Origin: Chamaea fasciata
Lineage: Eukaryota; Chordata; Aves; Passeriformes; Sylviidae
Reading direction: 5' to 3'
Length of the DNA stretch: 64,000 nt
Assembly: GCA_029207755.1 (NCBI GenBank)
Contig: JARCOQ010000002.1
Span: 84,780,087 to 84,844,086 of the forward strand
This document shows positions 34,346-48,800 of the stretch, piece after piece. A program made the translations under genes and the position numbers. Under the pieces are notes generated by a model. It made no database searches. It was not told the DNA's origin and saw only the letters and a program-made list of their open reading frames with translations. Position 1 is the first letter of the stretch; every line of letters starts with the position of its first letter.

Positions 34346-37300
34346 TTGTCCTCTCCTATCATGAAGACATAATCTGTTACTGAAGAGTTTGTCATGTGTA
34401 ATATCTGAGAAGGAAAATAAGTGGCCTCTTTTTTCGCTGGTCCCTAATTTTTCTCTGGAGAATCACCAGATACTCTTGTTTATTTAATGAGTGCATTGAA
34501 CAGTAATAATAAAGCTTGTTTCTTTCTTACTAGCATTCAGCAAACTGTCATAGCACATTTTCAGTAAATACGGTTCTGTTTTTTCTATGACCTGTTCTCT
34601 ATTCCTTTTTGGGAAATCTAGTAAAAGAATTTTCAGTTTTAGATGAGTTCCTATTTTACTGTGTGTGTAGTTGCTTAGTTGTGGGCTTAAGATCCTTCTT
34701 TTTGCACATTTTGAAAAACCTATGAAATCTCCAGCTGTGGACAGGGATGCAAACAGCTGTAGTTATGTGCTGCAGTGTGTCAGTCAGATTGCAGGTATGA
34801 GAATATGAATTTACAGGAATGACAGTTGAACAAAAGATAACAATGATTAGTGTGTTACTGTGTCTTGGATATAGCCAGACCATATGGAGATTCTTTAAAT
34901 GGAATGGTGTCTTGTTTAAATCATGAAATCTCAATGGCAGAAACAAAGTGCATATATTGGCATCCACAGATTAGGTGCAATACTATTACCCAGAAAACAA
35001 CTGAATTTGATGGTTCTTGAGATTGAGGCCATGGATGAGATTGCTGACAGGATTTTTTTTTTTGTTTTCATTTCTCAGCTAAGAAGATTGCTTTATGTAT
35101 GGAAACTTCAGTGTTCTAGAGTGTGTTCTTTTAAAACACTGGTTTAGGTATCTGTATACAAATAGTCCACTCCACTTAAGAGTGCTGGCCTATTTGAAGT
35201 TCAGTCACAATATGATGAAGATCTGCATCACAAGCTCCCTGTTACCATGTTAGATAGTAAATACCAAATTTGCTTTGTTTTTCTCTCACTGCTGTTATTG
35301 GTTTTGCATGAATCTTTCATTTAGGTCTTTTTCTAGGTGATTTTTTTCAATGGCATTGATAAAAAAAAAAACTTCTCTAGATGACTCATCTTTCCTTGTC
35401 CTTATTAGAGATTATTTCTTCTTCTCGGTATAGCTTGCCAATATTTTTCCCTATTTAGACACTTCATTCAGTTCTCTGATCTACGTTTTAGCACTAATTG
35501 GAAGGAGGCAAATGAACTAGCAATTTAATTTGTTTTGTTCATGCCTATGGTCAGATTACAGTGCATTCAAGCTTCTCCCTGTTCTTTCCCAGACACTCCC
35601 CCTTGGGAATTGTTAGCTTTGAACTTTGTCTGGTATGAGTGTGTTTTCCTGATACAAGGTTAATATTGACATATGTGAGCCAGCTACTATCTGGGTAGTT
35701 TGTGGAAAAAAAAAACAACTTGCTATTCTTTTTATTCATCTGCATTTTAGCAGAAGCTTCTCCCAGATACTGAAGTGGTCAATTGTTTTGTGGGAGTTCA
35801 CTTTCTCACTGAACCTGTGATTAATACCCATATTTCTGAAAAAAAATCTTGTGTTAAAAATTAAAATATGTTTTCTGATATATGCAGCTTAGCCATATTT
35901 TTAAATATTAACAAGTTGTGGATGCACTCAGGTTACTTAGAGAAGCTTTTTTAGCTCAAAAAATCTGCAGTGGCTCTTTCGAGGATTCTGGCACAAAAAG
36001 TACCCACTGTGAAGTATTTGCCAATTTGTCATTTTAAAGGTTCACATAGTTATTTTTAGATAGCTTTTATTTGATTTTGTGGTAATGGAAATAAAATAGC
36101 GGCTTTCTAAGAGTTCTTGTTGCTAAATAAATTAATGAGAATTAAGCTGCTTCATAGCTTAATTCTGCTGTCTTTATTTCTTTACAATTTATGGCCCAAG
36201 AGAGGAAATAAAACCCTTTAAACAACTGCTGAAGTAATGTGGGAAAAAATACATGTGGAGTATGCTTAGATTTGAATTTTCTACAGTAGCAATTAAAGAT
36301 GTTACAGATAAGATTCCACAGAGCACATAACTCCTACAGAAATCCCAGAACAGCTAGAAAGGTAAAGTGAGGATAAAGAGAGGCAGTTGCTGCCCAACTT
36401 TGCAGAAATCTTTAAATACCATATGTGACAAGCCTTTTCTTCATCTCCAAATGCAAAGATGTGAATTGATTATCTAAAATGGAGTGCATAGTACTCTGAT
36501 AAACAGAAAAGCATTATGGAAGTGCTGGAGAATGTCCTTAAGACAGAAGGATATTGTGGCTCAGCACAGATGGATGCCCATATCAGCTACAGTGTTTGCA
36601 GGCATTATTATTTGGACCATGTTTATGACAGCATCTGTGATGAACCTTACTGAGACGTGAAGTTGCACTTCAGTGGATTGCATCTGGGTAGCAGCAGTAT
36701 CTTAGTTAGTAGTTGAGGTAAATGCCCACTCAGATACAGCATGGATGGAACAGGGAGGATAGTGATCCTGCTAGGGACTATGTGTAGTTCACTCTCAAGT
36801 CTCATTTTTAAAACCAAGATTCTTGCAGAAGGAAAAAAAATGTTAAGAACATTTAAATTACGGGTTCAGATGACTCCTGGCCGGTTCTTAGTCTGCTGGT
36901 GCTTGTTGGCAGATATCAGCAGTCCTGTCTTCCAGATGCATCTTATCTTTTTCATTTTGTTCTTCTTGTCTTTAAAAGTTAGAAGACTTGGAGGGTAGGG
37001 TAGGAAAAATGTTTCAATTGTGATATAAGACCGGGAGCCATATTTCTACATGCATACAATTGTAATTAACTTCATGTCATTATGCTGTAAAGTTGCCCTA
37101 CCCATGGGTGTATCCAGCCTTGGGTGAGCAAGTGCCCAGCTGAGCAGACCTTATCATCATTTTCTAGTCTGCTGCAGGTTGACTCATGTTGGGCCCTTCG
37201 GTAGGCAAAGTTTGTGAACCCCAATATTGCTTGCTCCTGTTTGAATCTTATTACAGTTGTTACTTTTATTATAATAGTTGGCATTCATTATGATGTTGTT

Positions 37301-38084
37301 TTTCTTTACCAAACTTCAACCAAATGTAACAAATTTTAAAAATCTGTGTTGTCCAACTGGCTTTCCAGGATAATATAACTCCATGGCCTGAGAAAATGTT
37401 GCCTAACTTTTACATGTATGTGGAGAATTGAGTATGTCATGATTGTTCAAGTTAGGCCAAGTTACTCTTGACAGTGCTTTCAATGCATTTGAAATAAAGA
37501 TATTAATTATCACTTTTGTAAATATTGTCAATATTTTTAGTATTTTTCCATAAAAGGAATCGATATGTCATTCTACCAATAATTACCAATACAAAAGAGG
37601 TGCTGTCTAACTGTTCAAAGTTTTAATTTTGGAAGAAATGGACAGAATTATTTTGAAGACCACTTTGAGTGGTTTCTGTTTAGCGTTACCTTGACAATGG
37701 AGCTATTTGACCTTTTTCATTTAGAAATGCACTCTAAATGTTTTTTAAAATTAGATTGTAAACTCTGAAGACATATTAGTCACTTGTTTTATCCTTATGA
37801 AACACAACTGCTTGTATAGTTTTTCCAGTTGTATTCTCCTACATCCAGTGTCTCTGTAAACTTCATTTTGTTGAGCATTTGTTGTACAGTTTGAGGTTTG
37901 ACTTTAGCCTGAGAAGATGTACCCAAGCACTCTGTTATTTGACAACTGTAATGTGTCACAGCTGCACTTAATAGTAGCAAGAATTTTAAGTTGTTTTGTA
38001 AACCTGAATACAGTTTTTCCTATTGGTGTCATCTTGTATTTTCACTTCTGTTGTAGGGCAGTCTGCACACACATGGCACATGTG

Positions 38085-38106
38085 CACACACACACACACA
38101 CACACA
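38085..38106. repeat. (CA)11 microsatellite
   Basis: Eleven uninterrupted CA units lie in intron 3, preceded by a broken CA/TG stretch; likely polymorphic. Confidence 0.95.
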
Positions 38107-38377
38107 TATTTAAGGCCATACTAAGGCTGCCTGGATGTACTAAGCCCACTTCTGTCCTGATAATGTTTTATTACTTTTATGTGGACAAAGCTATTTTTAG
38201 TGACTAGGCTCTGGAGCACTGAAGATGCTTTAACATCCAAACACAGAGTGCTGGAAATTGATTAGCATGCTGTGAATTATACTTGAAGTGTGAAGATTCA
38301 GTCACAGAGTTTTAGAGTGAGTCATTGAGACATTGTAATTTTATTTAAAAAGCTTTTGATTTGATTTTGATTAAAGG

Positions 38378-38395
38378 ATTAATTAATTAATTAAT
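38378..38395. repeat. (ATTA)n microsatellite
   Basis: Roughly four units of ATTA/TTAA lie in intron 3. Confidence 0.8.
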
Positions 38396-39300
38396 ATTTC
38401 CTAGCTTATTCTTAAACTTTTACTCCTGTAAATAGCTTCCTTGTTGAAGTGGTCCCGGAATATGGAAAGACATCTGAATTTGATCAATAATTAGTTTTCC
38501 TGGAATTGCACTGGATGGAATTGGACTGATCTTTGCTCAAGGCCTCAGCTTTCATAAGACAAGCCACATGTGTGTGTGCCATTTCCTGGCTGCTCCTCCT
38601 GTTGAGGCAGAGCTGCATAGTTCTGGGTAGAACTGGGTTTGTGGTGTAGCTTTCCTTACCCAGGACAACTGGCTGCAGCTCAGCATCTAGGGTTGATACA
38701 AAGTCAGTAAACAAGGATCTAAAATAGTAATGCTGTTTTAATATCAGAAAAAAAAAAAGCATTTGAAGAAAAAAAAAAAGCTGTTGGTCTTGCTATTTAG
38801 GGATCATTGATTTTCTTCTATTCCTTAGTGTTCCCATTTTTTTTTTATGTTGTTGTATCCGTCTTTTGTTTTTTGTATGAATAGGATTTTTACTCAGCTT
38901 AATTAAAGTGTTACAATTACAAAGATGCTTAACTGTGGTCACAATCACATCATTCTGAATAATAAGAAATGTTTTGGTCAGTGAAACTACTTTGTATTTT
39001 TTACTTCTAATTTTTGTTGTGGGTTAACTATTGTGCTCTATATAACTGTACTAATAAACTAGTAGCAGAGAATACTTCCAGGTACTTTGTTGACTTTACT
39101 GCTGGATTGTTAGCGTGCTATTTAAGTTTTGGTCTTCATCTACTAGAATTCTCCTAAAGAGTTTCCAGGGGGAGGTTAGTATAGGCAAAGCTAAGGAATG
39201 TTTCCAGGGTAGAGTCGTTGTCTCCTGGATATTGCAAGTTTGGAACAGTGTTGGGTGTTTTCTTACATGTGGCCTCAGTACCTTCAAATGCATTCAAGAT

Positions 39301-39346
39301 TGTTTATGTTTACTAGTACATTGTTATGTTTATGTTTACTAGTACA
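39301..39346 (+). repeat. Two-copy 20-bp direct repeat
   Basis: TGTTTATGTTTACTAGTACA occurs at 39301-39320 and exactly again at 39327-39346, separated by six bases. Confidence 0.9.
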
Positions 39347-39757
39347 CTAGTAGCTGGAGAAACTCAGGATGTGTATGTAAATTACTGCTACGCATTGGAC
39401 AATATCCAAAACATCTTTGGTAGCAACGTTTAGACATTGCTATGAAAGATGATGTAAACCTATTTAGTGTGTTGTTTCACTCAGCGATCGTTATATAAAG
39501 GAGAGGTTCACACTGCAGTTATGTCCATTTTCAAGGTATGTGCTCTTGCATAATCTTTCTTGGAGACACCACATAATCATGTTGTAAAAATATGGTATAC
39601 TGACTGGACAAGTTTGTTTTGTTTGTTTCTTCTTTTGAATTAGTTGCTTTATTAGTATTAATCAATGTTTTACTAAGAAAGGGGTATTTGAGATGGGAAG
39701 GGAGCAAAAATGTGTCATTTAATAGTATCTTTTACAGCATTTCAATTTTTCTTGCAG

Positions 39758-39826
39758 TGTATCCCTGTATCGGGGAAATTGCCGACCTCTCCGGTTTGAG
39801 CCACCAATGCTGGACTTCCATGAACA
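39758..39826 (+). CDS. TMEM131: TMEM131 exon 4
   Basis: A 69-nt exon, acceptor TTTCTTGCAG-type and donor GAACA|GTAAGT. It completes Ser90 and codes for residues 91-112 (VSLYRGNCRPLRFEPPMLDF then HE) plus two bases of Gln113. Both boundaries are phase 2, so skipping would keep the frame. CRPLRFEPPMLDF opens the first PapD/ASH-like unit; the first strand of such domains typically carries a P-LDFG-type motif. Confidence 0.97.
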
Positions 39827-42800
39827 GTAAGTTGAAAAGTCTTTTGATCTGTTTAGTTATGCAAATTTAAACAAAACAAAAAAATCAACCAAACACAAAA
39901 ACCAGAACAAAACAAAACCGCTCCATCCACTGCAAAAAACAAACAACAAGCAAAAACCCAGAAAATGAATAGGAACAGCATATAAAGCTGATAGAGAAGG
40001 TTGTATAATACATAGATTGCATTAATAGATTGTAAGTGTAATTAGCCTTCAGAGGGCTGCTGTACTCAGTCTTAAGCATGATGTAGCAACCTGTCAGTTG
40101 CTGTGGTTTTCATGATGTAGGTACTTGTACTTTTTAGGTACTTGTACAGGTGCTGTGCAGAGTGGACAGTTTTAGGTCTAGAAGGTAATGTTTTGTGGTG
40201 AGATTACCTTTCTACTTCAATATAACCCATGTCAGGGAGCGTGTACCCTAGTGTATCAGTTCTACTATTGCTTTAGTGGCAAAAAAACTGACCGTGGATC
40301 TGCAATTATTAGAACAGTAATGCTGAGTTGTGATAATACAGCCTCAAGAGAGCAAATAGCCTTCAGGAGCTTAGCTCCATGTTCTCTACCTTGCATCTGA
40401 TTGCTGTTTCCATTTTTAAAAAAAGGGAGAAGGAAGGAAATGAAACATTTCATCAGTGTGTCTGTTAGGTCCTCTGAGAACTACTTCAGTCTTAACTTGT
40501 TTTACCATGAACTGGTTACTGTGTATGGGTAGCACCAGTCCCTTTTTTCCCAACAGTGAAAAGTGATTCTGGAGTAGCTGTTCATGGAGCCTCTGTGCAT
40601 GATTGATACTTAGACCAATGTAAACTGCAGTGAAGGCATTTCAAACATTTTGTTACCAGTTCAGCCTGGAAGAATGAAAACAGCCCAGGTGTGCCTTAGC
40701 ATTCCTTCCCCCATTCTCAACCAGTACTGCTTCTGGATGAAAGTGTTTCATTTACAGATAAGGCATAGATTATTACTAAAAATATAGTACTTTTTTTTTT
40801 TTTTTTTGTGAAGATTGTTTACAATGTGGTGGATACAGAGTTGTGCAAGGAAGCTCTTGTGTATTGGCATGGTGTATACTTATGTCTTTCTGAAAGAAGA
40901 GAAGCCATAACTGTGTGTTGTTTGCACAGACTAGTTTTCCAGCAATCACCTCTATACAAAAAAACCCAATGTAAGTGTCACTAAATAACAAAGCTGTATG
41001 AAAATGCCTCATTTCACAGAACTTACTTATACTGTCTAACAAAATTGTGGCTTTACTTCTAATTAAAGGCAGTGTAAGTCACTCTGCCCCCTCTTTTTCC
41101 TTCAAAATTTCTTTTAGCTTTTGATGTTGTGTGATTTTGTTGTTTTTCTTCCTAATGTCAGTAAGCGATCCTAGGGAAGAGAATATTGGGTTTCTAAACT
41201 GAATAACAAAATATCTAGTGGTAAGCTCTACTCTACTGCATCTCTGCTACAAGAAAATTAGGTTATAGTTAATAAATTATTTTGGTGAGTGCAGTATGAA
41301 TTCAAACTTGTAGAGAGCAGTGTGCTTTTTGTCAGAGCTCTGCTAAGCTTATCTATTGATTTAAGTTATTTTCTTCTAAAAATTGTAAAAATTTTCAGTT
41401 GGTAGTAATTCCAGACTTGGGTATTGGGAATATATTTTATGCACCTTTTTCTACTATGAATAAATATGATGTTCTCTGACATATTTTTAAAGGTTGTCTA
41501 GAGTTTACATGCTTATGCTCTGAAGAAAGCTACACGTGCTTTTTTGCTTTGTGGATTTCCAAAGATGATATTTTCCCCCTTGCTGCAAGAAGATCCAAGA
41601 CAGTACCATGAATACTTTTAGTCACTCTTCATTATATTTTGACTTTTTACATAAGCTGTTCTTGTCAAAGCTGAAAGCACCGAAGAAATGGTATAGATCA
41701 AATACAGTATTAAAAGTAGCACAAATCTCTTACTTGGGAATGGCTCTGTACAATACATGTGAACTGCACTGTGGGAGTGCTGCCTTCTGCCAATTAAAAT
41801 AAGGAACGTGGTTATTAGATCTTGGTTCATTATGTGTTCCTTCTTTGGTTTGTGTGGGTTTTTTGGTAACTGTATATTATTAATTTATCTCCTGTCATTT
41901 AACTTATAGTCTCAGGCAGAAATCCTCTTCTGATTTATTAAAACTTAAGTTGCCAAAAGCAGATTTAGAAAAGGTTTAGATATGGAACCCCAAAGTTTAG
42001 TTTAAAATCTGTGACCCAACTCTGAGAAATGCTGAGTAACTTAGCCTTATGGTGGGAAGAAGCTGCAGGTGCCAAGCACCTTGGAAGTCAGTTAATGCAG
42101 ATTTAAGCTTTTGAGTTTTTGCCTTTTGAAACAGACATGGTTTTCACATTCAAATTCTGACTTTTCTGTCTTTGTTAATAATGGATTTTAGAAAAGGCAT
42201 AAAATGCATGTTTAGTTTCTGAATAAGTACTGTACCCAAAGGGTGTTTTGTTAATAGGTAGCATGTAGCATTTAGTAGAGCAAACTTGTTCCAAGTTCGT
42301 GTTTATGCTGAGCTATCAACATGTATCATACTTAGGCTAAAGAAAGATCTAATAATTTATTTTCAGTTGTAAGTCAAGCCATTCTTCCTGTGACATTTTT
42401 GGTCTGCTAAGAGTGTGTGGGTTTAATCAGATGTTTCAAAAACATGCCAACTTAAGCAGGAATAAAAGCAGTTAATAAAAGTTACTTTATCAAAGGATCT
42501 CAGAAAATCAAAACCAGTATTAAGTTGATAAATATGTGCTGTAGACACACTTCCTGTATTTCACCTGGAGATGAGATTAAAATGGCCTTCTACTTCTGGT
42601 TTATAACAGCTGGAAGGTTTTTAAATGCTGTTTTAATATAAAATAAACACTACCAAATTCTACCACTTTGAAGGTAGTCCGGGTAATCTCACACTTATCA
42701 AAAGAAATGCAAGCTGTATGTTAGGATATGCAAAAGGATATGCAAATCTTTAGCTCACTTGAAGAGATACCAAATGTTCTCTGTATACATTAAGCCTCTG

Positions 42801-45800
42801 GGAATGGGATAGAACTGAGGCAGGTTCTCCCATATCACTGTGCCAGGGGACTACTTGGACTAAGTGTGGAGTACTCATTTGGTTATTTAATGTGTAAGCC
42901 TCTTTCTTGTGTTTCTGAAGCAATGCCAGTGTTTTTCTGGAACAAATTCTGCAGTATCTTGAGTATTGGAGATTCAGGGCTTTAAAGAAAGCAAGAAAAA
43001 AACCTTCCACCTGAAGCCAGTTCCACAACTAGCTGTTTTTTTTTTTTTTACCAGCATTCTGTTACTTGAATTCTCTTTTAAACTGTTACTCCCCCCTATT
43101 GTTAAATGGTAATAACTGAGGTGTTCTAGCCTACAAACAGTAATCATTATGTTATTCTCTGTAGCTTTGGGAGTTGGTTGCTCAGAGGCTATTCTGGCAA
43201 AACAGTCATTATCTATATGACTTTCTGTGTTTAAGACAGGTCTTCATATTAGAGGTCTTACAGATGGCCACCTGGGGTAAAGGCTGAAGAATACTTTTAC
43301 AGGGCAGTTTCTATTCAGTTCTTGCACCTACTTTGTGGGAGAATATGGATCTTCATAGATCTCAGTACATTGCCTTCATCTCTGTTAATTCAGCTCTGAC
43401 AGTATCAAAAGTGAAGTTTAAGTTCTTCAACTAAATTTTTTGATAGAGGTACCTTTTGATAATGGAGCACTTGTCTATTGAGTATTTTAGGATATAAAAT
43501 ATAAGCTAGACTGCTTATCAATTTTTTTTTTAATGTGCAGTTCTTTTAGATGAAGTTGACATCCTGTTTCACAGAAATGATTGGTAATGTATGAAATTAT
43601 ACTTTTGGTTACAGTAATATTTTAATCCTCCATCATCATATTCTTTTCTGGTGAAGGAGGTTCTTGCTTCACTCAATTTGAGCAAGGTCCCATTCTCAGA
43701 CAAAATTTTCTCATTGGCAGTATTCTGAGGTTCTTTATTTCAGTTTTATATTGATAATCTCATTTTGCATTTCCTTTGAAGTGTTTTGATTAGGGAACTT
43801 TTGTAATGTTTTTGTTTTTCTTGTTTTTGAGCTCTAGTATTTGGCAGGATATTCTGTGAGAGCCTAAGCTGGGCCTGAAAGCAGTTGTTTGGCAATGTTC
43901 AAATACTGAGACCATGCAGGTGTGGAGACCTTATGTTACTCTAACGTAAGGGACATGCTTTACTTTAAGAACAGGATAGTGTCAGAATGGGAAAAATATG
44001 GAGAATGAAGCCTATCTTAAACCTGTCTTAATATATCTCCCGTTGAATCTAGACTGCACTGCCTACAGTTGCACTTGGAATTACATGAATTAAGAACAAG
44101 ATACAAATGAAAAGAGAGCATTTAGAAAGTCAAGGCGTATCATGAATGTGCTGTACTGCAGTGTAAACTGATTTACACCCTTGTGAGGCTTGGCTGCTGT
44201 AAAACTTAGGGGAGGATTAGCATGGTAAGAGAATGGAGAAATTATATTGTTAACAATTTAGCTATTGGAAGTTTTCCTGAGCTATAGATGAAGTGTTTGC
44301 ATGTACTAGATATACAGTAGATATAAATATCCTTAAAGCCATGGGAGTTACTTCAAGTAACATAAGGCTGATGTAGGTTTAGCAAAATAGTTGGTTTTCT
44401 TCAAGAACTCTACTCCCTTATACAAAAAACAGTGAAGAATTTTAGCAACTAGAGAATTTATTCAGGCTGTTATTTTTCCTACATATTAAGTACATTTACT
44501 TAAAAGTAAGTTGTCTGTAATGTACCTCCAAATGTTTACACAGTACATTTGATACACTTCTAGTGTGTGAGAGTTTGAGACTGTTGGAATTTTAAAGAAA
44601 TGTTCCTAAAGGAAACTTCATTTCCCTTGGAGTTTGTTGAATGTGAGAAATTTTTGACAGTAAATTGACATTTCATCCAGATCTGCCTCAGGTTTTGTTC
44701 ATATATCATGCTAGACTGCACAATGCTGGTGAAAGTTCATTACACTCCTAGATTCATTCCAATCACGCTTGGTGACATGGTTGGATAAACTCTACTACTT
44801 CTATATGTGGTTTTGATAACTGTTTGGAAAAGGTGTGATTTTGTTGTATGGAATCTAAGTTAGATTCCTAGCTTAAAATGGGGCACTTGTCCAGTTTAGT
44901 ATGTTACACTGACGCCAACTTTTTGTCAAGTCTAATATCAAAGAACTTTCTCTGTTAAAAGTCAGTGAAATCTGGAAGCTAAGAGACAACCAATTTATAG
45001 GTTAGCACATGTACAAAACCAAAACCCATCTGTTTTCTTTTGCTTTTCGGAGTTGGAAACATGTTTGAGAATGCAAATGTATGTGCTTCAACTACTCTTA
45101 ACTTCAGGTAAGGAAGCCACTTGCCTGTATCACTCAACCAGTTTTGTGTGAAGCAGGAAGAATCTAAATTAGCGAGAATCTACTCACTAATTCTCTAGTT
45201 TTGTACATGATGCAGGCTTCCTTTGTCCAAGGAAACTAGCATTTTCTTCTGAATGGGGCACAAAAGGCATTCTCTTTCAGTCTCTAGAGGTAACCTTGTA
45301 AGACCAGCTCATTTTGTTTCTTTTAATTAAAAGTAGTTGGATACCTTACAAGTCAACGCCCAAGTTCTTATTGTTGGAGCTTGCTCATTCTGGTCTTCTG
45401 ACTGGAGAACCATCTTCATTGGTTCAGGAAGTTCCAGAGCCTAGGAGGGTGTCCAGGGCACCTGACTTTGTATGCTTTCCACATTACACTTCTGCCTTCT
45501 AGGCATCTGTTATTCAGTCCTGTCTGATAGGATACTGTATGACAGGATCTGATTTAACCCTTGTGACGCTTACGATATGTTGCGTGACAACTGGTTTTGC
45601 AATTGTTTCCGCAGTTGCCAAAGATGCTAAATGAAAAAAAATATGTGGAGGAAAACCTGTCAAATTCTCAAATACATGAGGAATTTACCAGAATTAAATA
45701 TTGAGTATATTTACCTATGTTCCCAGCATTTCAAAATGTATCTAGGAAGCTTTTGATTGACTTCATTTCTCTCTCCACTCTCATTAGAAAGAATAAGAGA

Positions 45801-48800
45801 TGGAAGAGGAAGAATGTATCTGCTGAATTCATATCTTTTGCTTTTCAGTAATAGATTTGTATCAGTTCTCATAAATCAAGTGAGCATGTTACAGAGGTGC
45901 TTAAACTATATGCAGTAAGAAAAAAAATCAATTGCTCTTTTAGGAGGGAATTTTCTCATTTTGTTTTTACTTCGTAATGAGTAGCTACATGTTTTTGCAA
46001 GTCAATTTTGGGCCAATCACTCAAGGGCTCATCTCCCCCAAATTTGCAAGAGCTGATTTCAATTGTTAAAATATTCTACCTTTTGATCACTGGAACAGCA
46101 ATGAATTCCATTACAAGGACATGCTTACAATACACTGCAGGTACTAACTCAGACTTTGGAAAGAGTTGAGCTGCAGCAGTAAAGAACATTAACACAGGCT
46201 GCTTTACCCATTTCACCAGGCACCTCACCCTTGTTAATTAGCATCTTCTCATCTAGGTTATGGTATCAGTTTTTAAATCAGTGTAGGTTGACCTAGCATT
46301 ATGCAGGGACAAAGGATCAGGGGCAAAATATTACATGTTTTGGTATTTCATGTTTGCCTGAAGGTCTGTGTCTCTACCAGCTTCTCACAATGAAAAATGC
46401 TAGCTGTGACTGCTTTGGGAAATTCTGCTCTAAAATTTGGCATCAGCCAGAACCATACTTGTGCAGATCATTGTGGTTTGATAATCTGCAGCTTGGAGAG
46501 CATCCCTTATTAAGAGATTATTGCTTGGGATGCAGGTTCATTAGAGGTGTCTGGTGCACATTGCCCTACCCGGATTTTACCATGTCTGATGTCAGAAAAA
46601 ACAGGTGAGGTTTATGAGATCCTAATTCTGTATATTTGGGTAACACACTTAAAGAGTATAAGGAAAGCTGTATCTCTATAAAGCCAAATGTAATACCAGA
46701 CTCACTGTTTCAAAATCAGAATGATCAACAAAAGAGTAAACTAAAAGTCCTAACTTCAGAATTCCTTTTTAGTGGCTTTGATACCCATAATTATACTGTG
46801 GTGATTGAGTCTGCAATATGAAATTATTGAGCTATGGTGTTGGTGATGGCTGTTTCCCTACCAGTTTGTTTTTATCGACTTGAGCCTCTCAAACAGATGT
46901 ATAGGCTCTTCTTTTCAGAACTGGAAAAGCATGAAGGTCTTAAAGATTGTTGATATTTGAAATATTTCCTGACTTATGAGTTTTATTTGCAGACTACCTT
47001 TCTGACATGAGCAGACTGGTGCTTTGTTATTGCCAGTTCATTCAAGATAATTTTCTTGGCTTTGTGATGTTTCACACATGATGCATCATAGGTGTCACTG
47101 AAGTCAACTCTGATATTCAGTTTTCAGTACATAACTGTTTCTCTTTAGAGACCACAGATGATATATTAGTCATGTCATTTGCTCACATGTAGTACAGTGT
47201 TTAAAATCTACTCATCTCTCTCTTCTTGCTGTTGTGGTTGGAAGGAGCTGTTTGGTTTGATTCTAGTTTTTGCTGCTAAGTCCTCACATGAAGAGTTGAT
47301 TGGAGTGCTTTGTTACAGAGTTAGGAGGATGATTTCCCCTTCAGGATGAGCTGCTGAAAGTGCTTTGGGGAAAAGAAGTACCCAAAAACTGCACTGTGGC
47401 AAACAAAGTAGTTGCAGTGAGGCACTGGGAACACGTGTTCCATGAGACTGAAAAATTGTACTGAGAACTAGGGAACAGGCAGCTGATCCTCAAGCTGCAA
47501 GAGCTTTCTTCAGTGTTGGAGGAGATTGACTGTTTTATATCTTCCCCTTCTTAAAAAAAGTTTTGGTGTTGGTAGAATCAGAGTACTGCTTTAAGGCTTG
47601 ACCACTTTGTCTAAACAAGAAATTTGCTGCAAAAATGTTGACTGGTATAGAAGCTTCTGCTTTGCATAGTTACCAAGCAGATAAAACATGCAAGGCCATC
47701 TGTAGTGATGTCGGTGAAAGAGTGTTTGAAGCAGTGGGTTCATAATTCGGGGGGTGCTGGGTAACTCCCTCTCAGCAGACATTCCTCTTGGTTGTGAGGA
47801 CGTATGTACATGTATGTTTTTATGGTGGGATTTTTGGTGGGGATGGGGGTAGAGATGAGGAAACTTGGAGGGATGGCGCTCACTTGGATTCCTCTGGTCT
47901 GGTAAGCTTTTTCCTAGTGAAAGAAAAACAGGTACATAGGTTTATTGTTTAATTCCATTGATCAACAGTGTAGCAGTTACAGTAGTTAATGCAAAATGTT
48001 ACAGCTGATAAACAATTTCCTTTTCTGATATCCCCATGTATGCTAGCAAGAGAGGAAAACTTTTTCTGTTAGGGCTTAACCCGCATGTTTTGTTTTGTAC
48101 AGGTTTTGAAAGGCATGAGAAATTGTGGTCTTTGTAACTGGTGAAGTTAGAGAAGTCAAAGAGATTTTTTGACAGTGAAAGAAGGATCAAGAACAAGTGT
48201 TTGCTAATGGCAACATGAAATTAGGTGAACTGCGCAAACAGAGAAGAGTTTTACAGTGGCAGACTGCAGAGATGTTTTTGTTAGTGACAATGTCATTTAT
48301 TGGTGGTTAGCAATTGTGCCTTTGAATTAGTAACATGGTCTTTAGCATCTGCTTCTTTCGCCCATGTTTCATGTGTAGGAGGTAGTAAGTTTGTAAATTA
48401 AAGCATAGTTTGTTTATTGTCACTAAATAGTCCATGCAATGGACCTTTAATTTACAACGAAGTTAAATTGCCTCATCTGTTGAGATATATTCCACACCCC
48501 CCTCTAAGCTGAAAAACTGTGACTGCAATAGCACATATTAATTTGGTCTGTTAAGGTTAATTGAGGGTGGCAGAACAGCTGCCTGTTTCTGTCATCATCA
48601 CTGCAGGTACCACAGGTAGTAATTCTTATCAGTGGTTATGGTGTCCTTGCAGTGTGTAGAGCAAGTGACATGGGAGAGGGTGCTACATGGGCTACATGTA
48701 GCCTGAAAGTTAAGAGTTAACTATTTTGAAATCCAGAATTCAAAATACAGCAATTTTTAATCTGTAAACTGCATGCTTTATTTGTGCTTTGGTGCTGATA

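Larger units (their letters stand above)
33194..39757 (+). other. TMEM131 intron 3 (6.6 kb)
   Basis: Two minus-orientation CR1 pieces lie near its 5' end (33397-33765 and 33988-34345). A (CA)11 tract is at 38085-38106, an (ATTA)n stretch at 38378-38395 and a 20-bp direct repeat at 39301-39346. No gene is seen in the rest. Confidence 0.9.
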
